The notes under the pieces are model-generated. The model made no database searches. It was not told the origin of the DNA and saw only the letters and a list, made by a program, of their open reading frames with translations. Source: F23-B02 sp946405205 (GTDB lineage Bacteria > Bacillota > Clostridia > Oscillospirales > Oscillospiraceae). Taken from it: a stretch of DNA of 64,000 bases. The translations under genes were made by a program, and so were the position numbers. The stretch lies in contig CAMJGL010000008.1 of NCBI GenBank assembly GCA_946405205.1, positions 1 to 64,000 on the forward strand. Direction: 5' to 3'. Position 1 is the stretch's first letter; every line of letters begins with the position of its first letter. Shown piece after piece: positions 25,666 through 34,590 of this stretch.

Positions 25666-28332
25666 TTATATGCCGAGCTTTTCAGCCACGAAATCGTCAA
25701 CTATTGCAAGCGCGTTATCTATCTTCAGCACCTCGGTGCCGCCGCCCATCGCGGAGTCGGGCTTGCCGCCGCCCTTGCCGCCGGCAATCGCCGACACGGC
25801 CTTGACAAGCTCTCCGGCCTTGATGCCAGCCGCTACAGCCTCCTTGCCGCACACCGCGGCGAAGGTCACCTTGCTCTCCGTCGCGGTCGCCATTACAGCG
25901 ACGACCTTGGGATCCTTATCGCGGAGGAAGTCGCCGATCTTGCGCAGATCGTTCGGCTCAAGGTCTGTGCGGGTAGCGGTCAGGACGTCGAAGCCGCCTA
26001 TCTTCTTCGCGGCGAACAGGAAGCGCTCAACGTCCGCGTTGAGGATCTTATCCTTCATGCGCTCAAGCTTCTGGCGCAGCTCCTTGAGCTCAGCAAGGAA
26101 ACCCTCTGTCTTTGCAACGAGCTCGTTGGGCTTGGTCTTTAGAAGCTCTGCCGCCTGTGCGAGCATAAGATTTGCGTCCTTCGCCATGGCAAGGCATTTC
26201 CTGCCCGTGACCGCCTCGATGCGGCGCACGCCGCTTGCAACGGAATACTCGCTCAATATGCGGAACGGGCCGACCTTGGCGGTATTGTCCAGATGCGTGC
26301 CGCCGCACAGCTCAACGCTGAAATCGCCCATGGAAACCACTCTGACAACGTCGCCGTATTTTTCCTCAAACAGTGCTGTCGCTCCGCTGTTTTTGGCCTC
26401 ATCTATGCCCATTTCCTTGACGGAAATATCCATGCCGTCAAGGATGGCGTTGTTCACCGCGTTCTCGACCTCGGCAAGCTCTTCCGCGCTGAGTGCGCTG
26501 AAGTGGGTGAAGTCAAATCTAAGGCTGTCCTCATCCACAAGGGAGCCCGCCTGATGCACGTTCTCGCCCAGCACTTTGCGCAGTGCGCTGTGGAGCAGAT
26601 GCGTTGCCGAATGTGCGCGGGATATCGCCTTGCGGCGCTCGGCGGATACGGAGGCCACGACGCTCTCGCCGACGGATATCGCGCCGGAGTGCATGACACC
26701 GTAGTGCAGGTACTTGTCGCCCCTGTCCTTCTTTACGTTTTTCACCTCAAAGCGGCTGAACTGTCCGTCCTCGATATCCTCAAGGCTGAAGCCGATCTCG
26801 CCGTGGTCGGCAAGCTGACCGCCCATTTCCGCGTAAAACGGAGTTTTGTCAAGCACGATGATGCCCTCGCAGCCTGATTCGATCTCGCCTGCAAGCTCGC
26901 CGTTGCTCCAGATGGCAAGGACGTTTGCCGTTTCGCTGAGCTTTTCATAGCCCGTAAACTCCGTGGGAGTAGCGTCAAGGCCGAAGTCTATGCCCTCCCA
27001 GCCGAGGTCGCCGAGAGCCTTTCTGGCCTCGCGGGCGCGTATGCGCTGCTCCTCCATGAGCTGTTTAAACTCCTCGGTATTGAGGCTCATGCCCTCATCC
27101 CGCACCATTTCTTCGGTCATATCCACGGGGAAGCCGTAGGTATCGTAGAGCCTGAACGCGTCGGCTCCGGAGAAGACCGTCTCGCCCTTAGCCTTGTGCT
27201 CGGCGAGCAGGGATGCGAATATCTGCATTCCGGCGTCGATGGTCTTTGCAAAGCTCTCCTCCTCGCTTTTCACAACGCGGGTGATATAGTCCTGCTTCTC
27301 GCGCAGCTCGGGATACTGACACTCGTTCTCGTGAATAACGGTGTCGATAACATTATAAAGGAAAGGCTCGTTCACGCCGAGGAGCTTTCCGTGGCGGGCG
27401 GCTCTTCTGAGAAGGCGGCGGAGCACATAGCCGCGCCCCTCGTTCGAGGGCAGGATGCCGTCGCAGATCATAAATGTCGCGCTGCGGATATGGTCGGTAA
27501 TAACGCGCAGCGAAACGTCGCGCTTTTCGCTCTCGCCGTAGTGCGCGCCGGTTATCTCGGACACCTTGTGGGTGATGTTCATGACCGTATCGACGTCGAA
27601 CAGGGAGTTTACGCCCTGGCACACGACGGCCAGGCGCTCAAGCCCCATGCCGGTGTCGATATTTTTCTGCGCAAGCTCGGTGTAGTTGCCGGCGCCGTCA
27701 TTATCAAACTGAGAAAATACGTTGTTCCAGACCTCGATATAGCGGTCACAGTCGCAGCCGACGGTACAGTCGGGCTTTCCGCAGCCGTATTCCTCGCCGC
27801 GGTCATAGTATATCTCGCTGCAGGGGCCGCAGGGGCCTGCGCCGTGCTCCCAGAAGTTATCCTCCTTGCCGAAGCGGAATATGCGCTCGGCCGGTATGCC
27901 AATCTCGTCATGCCAGATGTTCCACGCTTCATCATCGTCGACATAAACGGAGGGATAAAGCCTGTCGGGGTCAAGACCGACCCATTCATCGGAGGTGAGA
28001 AATTCCCAGCTGTACGCGATGGCTTCATGCTTGAAGTAATCACCGAAGGAGAAGTTGCCGAGCATCTCAAAATAGGTGCCGTGGCGGGCGGTATGGCCGA
28101 CATTCTCGATATCGCCGGTGCGGATGCACTTCTGGCAGGTGCAAACGCGCCTTCTGGGCGGTACCTGCTCGCCCTTGAACCAGGGCTTCATGGGGGTCAT
28201 ACCCGCGTTTATGAGCAGTATGGATTTATCGTTTTTGGGTACCAGCGAAAAGCTGGGCAGGCGGAGATGATCCTTGCTTTCAAAAAATCTGAGGAACATC
28301 TCTCTGAGTTCATTAAGTCCGTATGCTTTCAT
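25666..28332 (-). CDS. alaS: Alanyl-tRNA synthetase
   Basis: An 888-residue class II synthetase. The catalytic domain opens KAYGLNELREMFLRFFESKDH with motif 2 region RHGTYFEMLGNFSFGDYFK. The editing domain has HSATHLLHSAL and CGGTHL, whose His and Cys residues bind zinc and clear Ser/Gly-tRNA(Ala). A C-terminal DHHA1/C-Ala domain ends AGGKGGGKPDSAMGGG, a hallmark. Full length. Its ATG overlaps the stop of the U32 peptidase gene by four bases. No T-box leader is possible at this internal operon position. Confidence 0.97.
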   Translation of the reverse strand: MKAYGLNELREMFLRFFESKDHLRLPSFSLVPKNDKSILLINAGMTPMKPWFKGEQVPPRRRVCTCQKCIRTGDIENVGHTARHGTYFEMLGNFSFGDYFKHEAIAYSWEFLTSDEWVGLDPDRLYPSVYVDDDEAWNIWHDEIGIPAERIFRFGKEDNFWEHGAGPCGPCSEIYYDRGEEYGCGKPDCTVGCDCDRYIEVWNNVFSQFDNDGAGNYTELAQKNIDTGMGLERLAVVCQGVNSLFDVDTVMNITHKVSEITGAHYGESEKRDVSLRVITDHIRSATFMICDGILPSNEGRGYVLRRLLRRAARHGKLLGVNEPFLYNVIDTVIHENECQYPELREKQDYITRVVKSEEESFAKTIDAGMQIFASLLAEHKAKGETVFSGADAFRLYDTYGFPVDMTEEMVRDEGMSLNTEEFKQLMEEQRIRAREARKALGDLGWEGIDFGLDATPTEFTGYEKLSETANVLAIWSNGELAGEIESGCEGIIVLDKTPFYAEMGGQLADHGEIGFSLEDIEDGQFSRFEVKNVKKDRGDKYLHYGVMHSGAISVGESVVASVSAERRKAISRAHSATHLLHSALRKVLGENVHQAGSLVDEDSLRFDFTHFSALSAEELAEVENAVNNAILDGMDISVKEMGIDEAKNSGATALFEEKYGDVVRVVSMGDFSVELCGGTHLDNTAKVGPFRILSEYSVASGVRRIEAVTGRKCLAMAKDANLMLAQAAELLKTKPNELVAKTEGFLAELKELRQKLERMKDKILNADVERFLFAAKKIGGFDVLTATRTDLEPNDLRKIGDFLRDKDPKVVAVMATATESKVTFAAVCGKEAVAAGIKAGELVKAVSAIAGGKGGGKPDSAMGGGTEVLKIDNALAIVDDFVAEKLGI

Positions 28333-29537
28333 TTCTTTATTCTCCTAAGTATAGATAGCTTGCTGCACGGCCTCGGCAGCTTCATCTTAAATCTCATCAT
28401 TGCATGGGGAGTTGAGCTTATTTCCTCCCCCGCCTCGTTTATCATGCTTCCGGCGGTAAAGGCTATGGGCTCGGCGTCGTTTGTCAGAAGCTCTACCGTA
28501 TCGCCCACACAAAAACGGTTTCGTTGGCTGAGCAGCGCAAAACCCGTTTCATCGCATTCCTCGACCACCGCGCAGATCTCGGCGTCCGAGAAGTAGCTTG
28601 CCTCCGCGTAGTGCTGCCCCGGATCTCCGTAGTAAAAGCCGGTGCAATACGGGCGGTGGCTTATTTTATTGACCTCGTCTATCCATATCTGCGGCAGCGG
28701 CTCATTCGCCGCGGCGCAGTCGATCGCGTGGCGGTAAGCATTCGTCGCAGCTGCGGCGTAGTAGGCGGATTTCATCCTGCCCTCTATCTTGAGGCTCGTA
28801 ACGCCCGCGGCCATCAGCTCGGGAATATGCTCGATCATGCACATATCACGCGAGTTCATAATATGCGTGCCCTTATCCTCGGTGATCTCAAAATACTCGC
28901 CCGGGCGCTTTTCCTCGACAAGATGGTACTTCCAACGGCACGGCTGCGCGCAGGCGCCGCGGTTTGCGTCCCTGCCGGTCAGGTAGTTTGACAGCAGGCA
29001 GCGTCCCGAAAACGAAACGCACATAGCGCCGTGGACAAAGGCTTCGATTTCAAGCTCAGGCGGGGTCTTCGCCCGAATTTCAAATATATCCTTCATCGTG
29101 GTCTCGCGGGCGAGAACAACACGCTCGGCGCCCATGTTATACAGCACGTTCGCCGCGGCGCTGTTTATAACGCCGAGCTGAGTACTGACATGGCGGGCGA
29201 CCTTCGGGGCATACCTTGCCGCAGCATCCATCACTCCGAGGTCGGCGATTATGAATGCGTCGACGCCCGCGTCCTGAGCCCGCTCGAGAAAGGCCGGTAG
29301 GCTTTTGAGCTCGTCCTCTCGCGGAAGAGTGTTGCAGGTAAGATGTACCGCCGCGCCCTTTGAGTGGGCAAGGGTACAGGCTTCCCTGAGCTCCTCGTCG
29401 GAAAAGTTTCCGGCCGCGGCGCGCATCCCGAACTGCTTTCCCGCAAGATACACGGCGTCGGCACCGTAATGGAGCGCCATTTCAAGGCGCTCCATATCTC
29501 CGGCCGGGGCCAGAAGTTCCGGTTTTTTCTTAATCAT
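28329..29537 (-). CDS. Peptidase U32 family protein (RlhA/TrhP-like)
   Basis: A 402-residue U32 protein with PELLAPAGDMERLEMALHYG at the start and the family signature EAFVHGAMCVSFSGRCLLS, then NRGACAQPCRWKY with cysteines expected to hold an Fe-S cluster. Bacterial U32 proteins were annotated as collagenases, but characterised ones make 5-hydroxyuridine or 5-hydroxycytidine in tRNA and rRNA. ATG 29537 overlaps the end of mltG by eight bases; there is no separate ribosome site, so it relies on coupling. The order mltG-U32-alaS links it to translation. Confidence 0.9.
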   Translation of the reverse strand: MIKKKPELLAPAGDMERLEMALHYGADAVYLAGKQFGMRAAAGNFSDEELREACTLAHSKGAAVHLTCNTLPREDELKSLPAFLERAQDAGVDAFIIADLGVMDAAARYAPKVARHVSTQLGVINSAAANVLYNMGAERVVLARETTMKDIFEIRAKTPPELEIEAFVHGAMCVSFSGRCLLSNYLTGRDANRGACAQPCRWKYHLVEEKRPGEYFEITEDKGTHIMNSRDMCMIEHIPELMAAGVTSLKIEGRMKSAYYAAAATNAYRHAIDCAAANEPLPQIWIDEVNKISHRPYCTGFYYGDPGQHYAEASYFSDAEICAVVEECDETGFALLSQRNRFCVGDTVELLTNDAEPIAFTAGSMINEAGEEISSTPHAMMRFKMKLPRPCSKLSILRRIKK

Positions 29538-30756
29538 AGTTCTGCGTTGCAACAAAGGCATTGAACGCATCGGCGTTGGTGAAATACTCATGCTCGCCGG
29601 TGGCTGTGTTGAGCGCATAGAACATATAGTTTGTATCGCTCGGCTGCAGCGCCGCCTTTATGGAGGCTATTCCCGGGCTGCATATCGGAGAGGGAGGAAG
29701 CCCCTTGTTTATTCTGGTGTTATACGGGCTGTCCTTTGCAAGCATATCGGCAGTGGGCGCTCCTTTGTGGTCGGGGTACTCATAGAGCGTTGTTGAGTCG
29801 ATCTGCAGAGGCCAGTCGCTCTTGAGGCGGTTATAGATGACCGAGGCTATCTTATAGCGGTCGGAATCGTTTGCCGCTTCCTTTTCTATCATGGAGGCAA
29901 TGGTGATTATCTCACGCATTGAATAGCCGCTCTCCTCCTGCCACTTGAGCATCTCCGCGGTGAGCTTATAGTGGAAGCCCTCAAGCAGCTTGTTGATAGC
30001 GGAGGATGCGGGCATTCCCTCATAAAACTCATAGGTATCCGGGAACAGGAAGCCCTCAAGACGGCTCGCCTCGCCCTTCTCAAGTCCTTCAAGGAAGGAA
30101 TAGTTGAAGGTCGCGTTTGCGGCGGCGTCCATCAGCTCATCATAGTCGCAAACGCCCTCCTCATCGAGCTTTTTGAATATCTGATTCATGCTGTAGCCCT
30201 CGGGGAAGGTTATCTTCTTCGTCACCATCGCTCCCGAGCCGGAGGTCATTTTCTTTATAAGCGCCTTATAGTCATAGACCGCCTTGAGCTCATATGTGCC
30301 GGGGTCTATCTTCTCATCGGCACTATACACTGAGGCGAATATTTTAAACAGCCACTTGTACTTTATTATCCCCTGTTCCTTGAGCTCATCGGCAACATAG
30401 CCGATATCGGCATAGTGCTCCTTCTTGGTCTTCTTGTTGCCGTCTTCATCCTCGTACTCGACCTCCTCGTACGTGAAGCTGTCCTTGGGGAGGGTTATCG
30501 TGGCAATGGTATCGGACGCTTTGAAGCCCAAAACGTCCGTCGCGGCAGCCCACGCAAGGCACGCGAGGATAACGCTGACGCTGATGACGAACAGGAAATA
30601 CAGAGCGCCGCCCATAAGCCCTCTTTTACCGTCCTCATTCTTGCCGGAGGGCTTATGCGCTCCCTTATTCTCGGGGCTTATCTTTATCTTCTTTGTCTTA
30701 TCGTCATCATTTTTCTTATTAAATATTGCGTCGAAATCTACATTCTTATCAGCCAT
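29530..30756 (-). CDS. mltG: Endolytic murein transglycosylase MltG
   Basis: A 408-residue YceG-like lytic transglycosylase that cuts nascent glycan strands and so sets their length. An unusually long charged cytoplasmic N-terminus (about 60 residues, rich in Lys and Asp) precedes one membrane helix (GALYFLFVISVSVILACLAW). The YceG domain has the catalytic Glu in ASMIEKEA and the conserved KSDWPLQIDSTTLYEY and NTRINKGLPPSPICSPG. ATG 30756 has AAAGGAG seven bases upstream. First gene of the mltG-U32-alaS-HIT operon. Confidence 0.95.
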   Translation of the reverse strand: MADKNVDFDAIFNKKNDDDKTKKIKISPENKGAHKPSGKNEDGKRGLMGGALYFLFVISVSVILACLAWAAATDVLGFKASDTIATITLPKDSFTYEEVEYEDEDGNKKTKKEHYADIGYVADELKEQGIIKYKWLFKIFASVYSADEKIDPGTYELKAVYDYKALIKKMTSGSGAMVTKKITFPEGYSMNQIFKKLDEEGVCDYDELMDAAANATFNYSFLEGLEKGEASRLEGFLFPDTYEFYEGMPASSAINKLLEGFHYKLTAEMLKWQEESGYSMREIITIASMIEKEAANDSDRYKIASVIYNRLKSDWPLQIDSTTLYEYPDHKGAPTADMLAKDSPYNTRINKGLPPSPICSPGIASIKAALQPSDTNYMFYALNTATGEHEYFTNADAFNAFVATQNYD

Positions 30757-30914
30757 AGATATCTCCTTTGCCGGTTGTAACCTGATTTGCCTTTGCGGCA
30801 TAATATATCACAGACGCAGTTATCGCTGCGTGCTTGTGGGATACTTATCGCGTCATCAGTCCGCCGCGCCGGACACAGACCACGGAATTTTTTCGCGCGG
30901 GGAAAGGTCATTTT

Positions 30915-31037
30915 ATGTTCTGCAATAACAACAGCTGCATCTGGATCATCCTTATCCTCATAATCATCTTCTGCTGCGGCGGCAATTGCGGCGGCAACTG
31001 CGGCTGCAACAACAACGACTGCGGCTGCGGCTGCTAA
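30915..31037 (+). CDS. 40-residue Cys/Gly/Asn-rich membrane peptide
   Basis: A short gene with ribosome site AAAGGTC seven bases before ATG 30915 and a terminator ten bases after the stop. The peptide has a short polar start, one very hydrophobic helix (CIWIILILIIIF, about 8-19), then a C-terminal tail of CC, GGNCGGNCGC and NNNDCGCGC, with nine cysteines in all. Similar little proteins in spore formers are often spore-associated, but I cannot identify a family and no sporulation promoter is clear. The Cys-rich tail may bind metal or cross-link. A hairpin ACGCAG/CTGCGT lies upstream near 30813-30830. Confidence 0.6.
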   Translation: MFCNNNSCIWIILILIIIFCCGGNCGGNCGCNNNDCGCGC

Positions 31038-31046
31038 GTCTGCGGG

Positions 31047-31073
31047 GAGGCTCCTTTTGGAGCCTCTTCTTTC
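31047..31073. terminator. Terminator between convergent genes
   Basis: An 8-bp stem GAGGCTCC / GGAGCCTC with loop TTTT and a T-rich tail on the plus strand. Confidence 0.78.
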
Positions 31074-31075
31074 CA

Positions 31076-31666
31076 TTATGCGTCAGATATAACAGCGCTG
31101 ACACGGGCGTCGGTACTCTCAGTGGGAATACGATCCTCTAAAAGCCGCGCTCTGCAAAGGCAGACGCTGAAGCAGGGATGTTCCGAGAGATAGCGGTCGT
31201 AATAGCCCGCGCCGTGGCCGAGGCGGTCATTATATTTGTCACAGCACAGGGCCGGCACGATGATGATATCGTCCTTTTCCGGCGTTGCTGTATCACCCGC
31301 GGCAGGCTCCGGGATCCCGAATTTTCCGGGTACAAGCCCGTCGAGGCCGTCGGCAAGCCGAAAGTGCATATGCCCGCCGTCGCCGCTCACCGGCAGAGCC
31401 ACCCGACGTCCGTCCCGGATGGCGGCGCGTATAAGCGCGTGGGTCGATACCTCGCGCCCCACACTGTAATAAGCGAAAACAGTTTTCGCGTTTTTATACT
31501 GCGGGAGCTCCGAGAGCTTTTTCGCGATGGCAGCATCGCTTTGCTCGATATAGCCCTGCTCAAGGCTGCAAAGCTCCGCTTGCTTTCGGGCTCGCATGAG
31601 CGCCTTGCGCTCCTTAACGCTGCAGGGCGTCTTTGATGATAGAGTAGATTTCCTCATGCTTTTCAT
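31076..31666 (-). CDS. 5-formyltetrahydrofolate cyclo-ligase
   Basis: A 196-residue-or-shorter enzyme converting 5-formyl-THF to 5,10-methenyl-THF with ATP. The family motifs are KTVFAYYSVGREVSTHALI, LPVSGDGGHMHFR and the ATP-binding RLGHGAGYYDRYL. The start is uncertain: candidates are 31666, 31657 and 31597. The last lacks the usual N-terminal K..L motif, which is present just upstream (KERKALMRARK), so one of the earlier starts overlapping tmk is likely. Last gene of the overlapping run that begins with the OGG1-like glycosylase gene at 35396. Confidence 0.9.
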   Translation of the reverse strand: MKSMRKSTLSSKTPCSVKERKALMRARKQAELCSLEQGYIEQSDAAIAKKLSELPQYKNAKTVFAYYSVGREVSTHALIRAAIRDGRRVALPVSGDGGHMHFRLADGLDGLVPGKFGIPEPAAGDTATPEKDDIIIVPALCCDKYNDRLGHGAGYYDRYLSEHPCFSVCLCRARLLEDRIPTESTDARVSAVISDA

Positions 31667-32288
31667 CGATCTCGCGCTCCGCGCCGTCCTTCATGAACGG
31701 TATTCTCGTCCAGCCGTAATAATCGGCAGCCTTATCCGCGACACGCAGGCAGTTTTCAAGATACCGAACGTCCTTTTCGTGGATATCCGCGCTCGTATGT
31801 GTTTTCTCCTGACGGTGCTTCATGCGCGCAAGAGAGGTTTTAAGGTCCACGTCAAGATAAATGACGAGGTCGGGCTTGGGAAGTTCCAGCTTAACATATT
31901 CAAAGTCATACAGCCACTCAAAGAAATGCTCGAGCTCCTCGTTCTTGAGCTTCGCGCCCTGATGCACGGCGTTTGACGTCGTATAGCGGTCGGAAAGAAT
32001 AAAGCCTCCCTCGTTGTAGATGCCGCCCCAGTCGGTGCGGTAAGCCGCTACCCTGTCAACGGCGAAGAAGGTGGACGCGATATATGCGTTCACATCGGCG
32101 GGGTTTGAGCCGAACTCTCCGCCGAGGTACATCCGTATGAGCGAGGAGCTTTCCTTATCGTATCTGGGGAAAACAATGTGGTTATATGCTATGCCTTCCG
32201 CCTCCAGCCGCTGGCACACCCTGCGGTAATGGGCGGATTTGCCGCTGCCGTCAATTCCCTCGAATACAATAAGCTTACCCTTTTCCAT
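31614..32288 (-). CDS. tmk: Thymidylate kinase family protein
   Basis: A 224-residue nucleoside monophosphate kinase, dTMP to dTDP. P-loop FEGIDGSGKS at 9-18, HIVFPRYDKESS (the DR/FPR substrate motif), SDRYTTSNAVHQG (DRY), and a lid segment KTSLARMKHRQEKTHTSADIHEKD. Slightly longer than E. coli Tmk and of the subtype common in Clostridia. It overlaps tagA upstream by 14 bases and the cyclo-ligase downstream, so it shares their transcript. Confidence 0.9.
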   Translation of the reverse strand: MEKGKLIVFEGIDGSGKSAHYRRVCQRLEAEGIAYNHIVFPRYDKESSSLIRMYLGGEFGSNPADVNAYIASTFFAVDRVAAYRTDWGGIYNEGGFILSDRYTTSNAVHQGAKLKNEELEHFFEWLYDFEYVKLELPKPDLVIYLDVDLKTSLARMKHRQEKTHTSADIHEKDVRYLENCLRVADKAADYYGWTRIPFMKDGAEREIDEKHEEIYSIIKDALQR

Positions 32289-33015
32289 TGAAAAACTTCC
32301 TTAATCTTTTTGCCCACGCCTTCACGAGGAACAGCGGGAGCTTTGCTATCCTTTTAAAGCGCCAGGGTTCCTTTAAGCAGCGGTAAAGCCACTCAAGATT
32401 CAGATCCTGCCAGATTTTCGGCGCTCTTTCCACCGTTCCGGCAAAAACGTCCAGCGAACCGCCGAGACCGGCCATGAGCCCCACGTCGAGCATGGGCGCG
32501 TTTCTCGACATCCATATCTCCTGCTTCGGGGCGCCGAGACACACCATCAGGAAATCGGGCTTTGCGGCGTTGATCTTCGCCACGACCGGCGCATTCTCTT
32601 TAAAATATCCGTCGTTTGTGCCGCAGATATTTATCCCGGGATACTTCTTCCTTATCTGCTCGGCGGCAAGCTCGGCAACTCCGGGCTTTGCGCCCAGAAG
32701 AAACGCTGACTTCCCGCTCACGGCAAGGTATTCGAGTATCGCCTCTCCTATCTCGATGCCCGGCAGCCGCTCTTTCAGCGGCGTTCCGAGTATCCTGGCC
32801 GCCTTTACAACGCCTATGCCGTCCGGGATCACGAGATCGGCATTCTCAAGAGCTTCCATGAGCTCGGCATTATCCCACGCTGCCATAACTATCTCCGGAT
32901 TGGGAGTAGCCATATATGCGGCTCTGTGCTCATCTATGAGCTTTTTGCATAATTCGATTGCATTGTCTTTCGTCAGGTCGTCAAAGCCGACGCCCAACAC
33001 ATCTATTCTGTTCAA
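32275..33015 (-). CDS. WecG/TagA/CpsF family glycosyltransferase
   Basis: A 246-residue GT26 enzyme. Family segments are NPEIVMAAWDN, IPDGIGVVKAARILGTPLKERLPGIEIGEAIL, FLLGAKPGVAELAAEQI and DFLMVCLGAPKQEIWM. TagA adds N-acetylmannosamine to undecaprenyl-PP-GlcNAc in teichoic acid linkage-unit synthesis; WecG relatives act in other polysaccharides. No other wall-polymer genes are adjacent, so the product cannot be specified. It overlaps the sirtuin gene by four bases and tmk by 14. Confidence 0.92.
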   Translation of the reverse strand: MNRIDVLGVGFDDLTKDNAIELCKKLIDEHRAAYMATPNPEIVMAAWDNAELMEALENADLVIPDGIGVVKAARILGTPLKERLPGIEIGEAILEYLAVSGKSAFLLGAKPGVAELAAEQIRKKYPGINICGTNDGYFKENAPVVAKINAAKPDFLMVCLGAPKQEIWMSRNAPMLDVGLMAGLGGSLDVFAGTVERAPKIWQDLNLEWLYRCLKEPWRFKRIAKLPLFLVKAWAKRLRKFFNGKG

Positions 33016-33728
33016 AGCTGACTGAAAACCTTTCCTATTTTTTCGTTTATAACAAGATCAGCCTCATCGTCGTAAGGCGTCCGGCTGAGGTTAACGAGCG
33101 CGAGCTTATTTCCCCGGTAATAGTTTATAAGCCCTGCCGCGGGATAGACATTCAGGCTCGTTCCGCCTATGATGAGCACCTCGGCCTCGGATATGACCCG
33201 TATGGCCTCGGAGACGACGGCATCATCAAGGGGTTCTTCATAAAGCACGATATCGGGCCTTATCACGCCGCCGCAGGAGCAGCGTGGAACGCCCTCGCCA
33301 CGGTTCATTTTATCCGCCGGATAGGGTCTTCCGCACGCGGAGCAGTAGCTGCGCAGGATGCTTCCGTGAAGCTCCAGCACCTTTTTGCTGCCCGCCGCCT
33401 GATGCAGGCCGTCAATATTCTGAGTGACGACGGCTCTGAGCTTTCCCGCCTTTTCAAGCTCCGCAAGCTTCAGGTGCGCCGCGTTGGGCTTAACTCCGTC
33501 GATAACGAGCTTTTCCCGATGAAAGCGGTAGTACTCCTCGGGGTATTTTACAAAGAACGTATGGCTGAGGATGGTCTCGGGCGGGTACTTCCACTTCTGG
33601 TTGTACAGGCCGTCGACACTGCGGAAATCGGGTATGCCACTCTCCGTACTCACGCCCGCGCCGCCGAAGAACACGACATTGTCGCTCTCGTCAATCCATT
33701 TTTTAAGCAGCATGATTTTTTCGTCCAT
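33012..33728 (-). CDS. cobB: NAD-dependent protein deacylase (sirtuin)
   Basis: A 238-residue class III deacetylase that removes acetyl or acyl groups from lysines with NAD. It has GAGVSTESGIPDFRS, TQNIDGLHQAAG, the catalytic His in ELHGSI, a four-Cys zinc site (YCSACGRPYP ... RCSCGGVIRPDIV) and the NAD-binding GTSLNVYPAAGL. ATG 33728 is preferred, with AGGAG upstream, over a GTG three codons earlier. Conventional in length and motifs. Confidence 0.95.
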   Translation of the reverse strand: MDEKIMLLKKWIDESDNVVFFGGAGVSTESGIPDFRSVDGLYNQKWKYPPETILSHTFFVKYPEEYYRFHREKLVIDGVKPNAAHLKLAELEKAGKLRAVVTQNIDGLHQAAGSKKVLELHGSILRSYCSACGRPYPADKMNRGEGVPRCSCGGVIRPDIVLYEEPLDDAVVSEAIRVISEAEVLIIGGTSLNVYPAAGLINYYRGNKLALVNLSRTPYDDEADLVINEKIGKVFSQL

Positions 33729-33771
33729 AACGCTCACTCCTAATTGAGTTATTATACATCATTTGTTTTTC

Positions 33772-34590
33772 CTAATCAAGAAAATATTGCTCAACAGCGG
33801 CGGCGACGCCCTCGCTGTCGCAGTTGGGCGCGATAACATCCGCAATGGCCTTGACTTTATCGCTGCCGTTTGCCATTGCTATCTTTAAGCCCGCCGATGC
33901 CAGCATATCCTCGTCATTTTCGGCATCGCCTATTGCGATGCACTCGGACAGTTCAATGCCGAGCTTGCCGCACAGTGCCCTGAGCCCCCTCGCCTTGCTG
34001 ACTCCGGAGGCATTTATCTCAAGAGAACGGCTCGTGCGCGTGGTGAAGGTGACGGGCAGCTCCTTTACCCTTTCGTACACCTCATCGGCCTCGCAGTCGT
34101 TGTCGAAAAAGAGATTGAGCTTTTCAACTCTGTCGGGGTTTTCCATGAAATACGCGAATGCGTCTTCGACCGCGGTCATACCGATGCGGTATACCGGCCG
34201 GTAATACGCAAGGCCGAAGTCCGCGCAGCTTTCAATGCACCATGAGCTGCTGTAGGTCTTATCATTTATGAAGATAATGGGCATCACACTGCATCCGGCG
34301 GCCGCCGCGATGATGTGCTTCACCGTTTCCGCGTCCATCGTCTCGTACAGGAGCTTTTCGCCGGTCTTCAGGTCTATCACCGAGGCGCCGCTGGCTGTGA
34401 CCGCGTAGCGCATGCCCTTGACCATGTCGATATAGGGCTTTATGAGACTTATGCTGCGTCCGGTCGAGAACACGACCGTCTTCCCCTGCCCTATCGCCTT
34501 TTCCATGGCTGCGACGGTACGAGGCGTGAGCTCCTTTTTTGTGTTCAATGCGGTGCCGTCCATATCGGCGGCCAAAAGCTTATACTTCAT
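33772..34590 (-). CDS. Cof-type HAD-IIB hydrolase
   Basis: A 272-residue haloacid dehalogenase superfamily phosphatase of the Cof subgroup. Motif I DMDGTALNTKKELT supplies the nucleophile Asp, motif II is FSTGRS, a C2B cap follows, and motif IV is IGDAENDEDMLASAG. Members dephosphorylate sugar phosphates, flavin or PLP precursors; the substrate here is unknown. Its ATG overlaps the stop of the glycosylase gene by four bases. Confidence 0.92.
   Translation of the reverse strand: MKYKLLAADMDGTALNTKKELTPRTVAAMEKAIGQGKTVVFSTGRSISLIKPYIDMVKGMRYAVTASGASVIDLKTGEKLLYETMDAETVKHIIAAAAGCSVMPIIFINDKTYSSSWCIESCADFGLAYYRPVYRIGMTAVEDAFAYFMENPDRVEKLNLFFDNDCEADEVYERVKELPVTFTTRTSRSLEINASGVSKARGLRALCGKLGIELSECIAIGDAENDEDMLASAGLKIAMANGSDKVKAIADVIAPNCDSEGVAAAVEQYFLD

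Noticed and set aside
28332..28400. T-box riboswitch for alaS
   Set aside because: alaS starts inside the U32 gene end (ATGA overlap), leaving no leader; nothing resembling a T-box sequence was seen ahead of mltG either.
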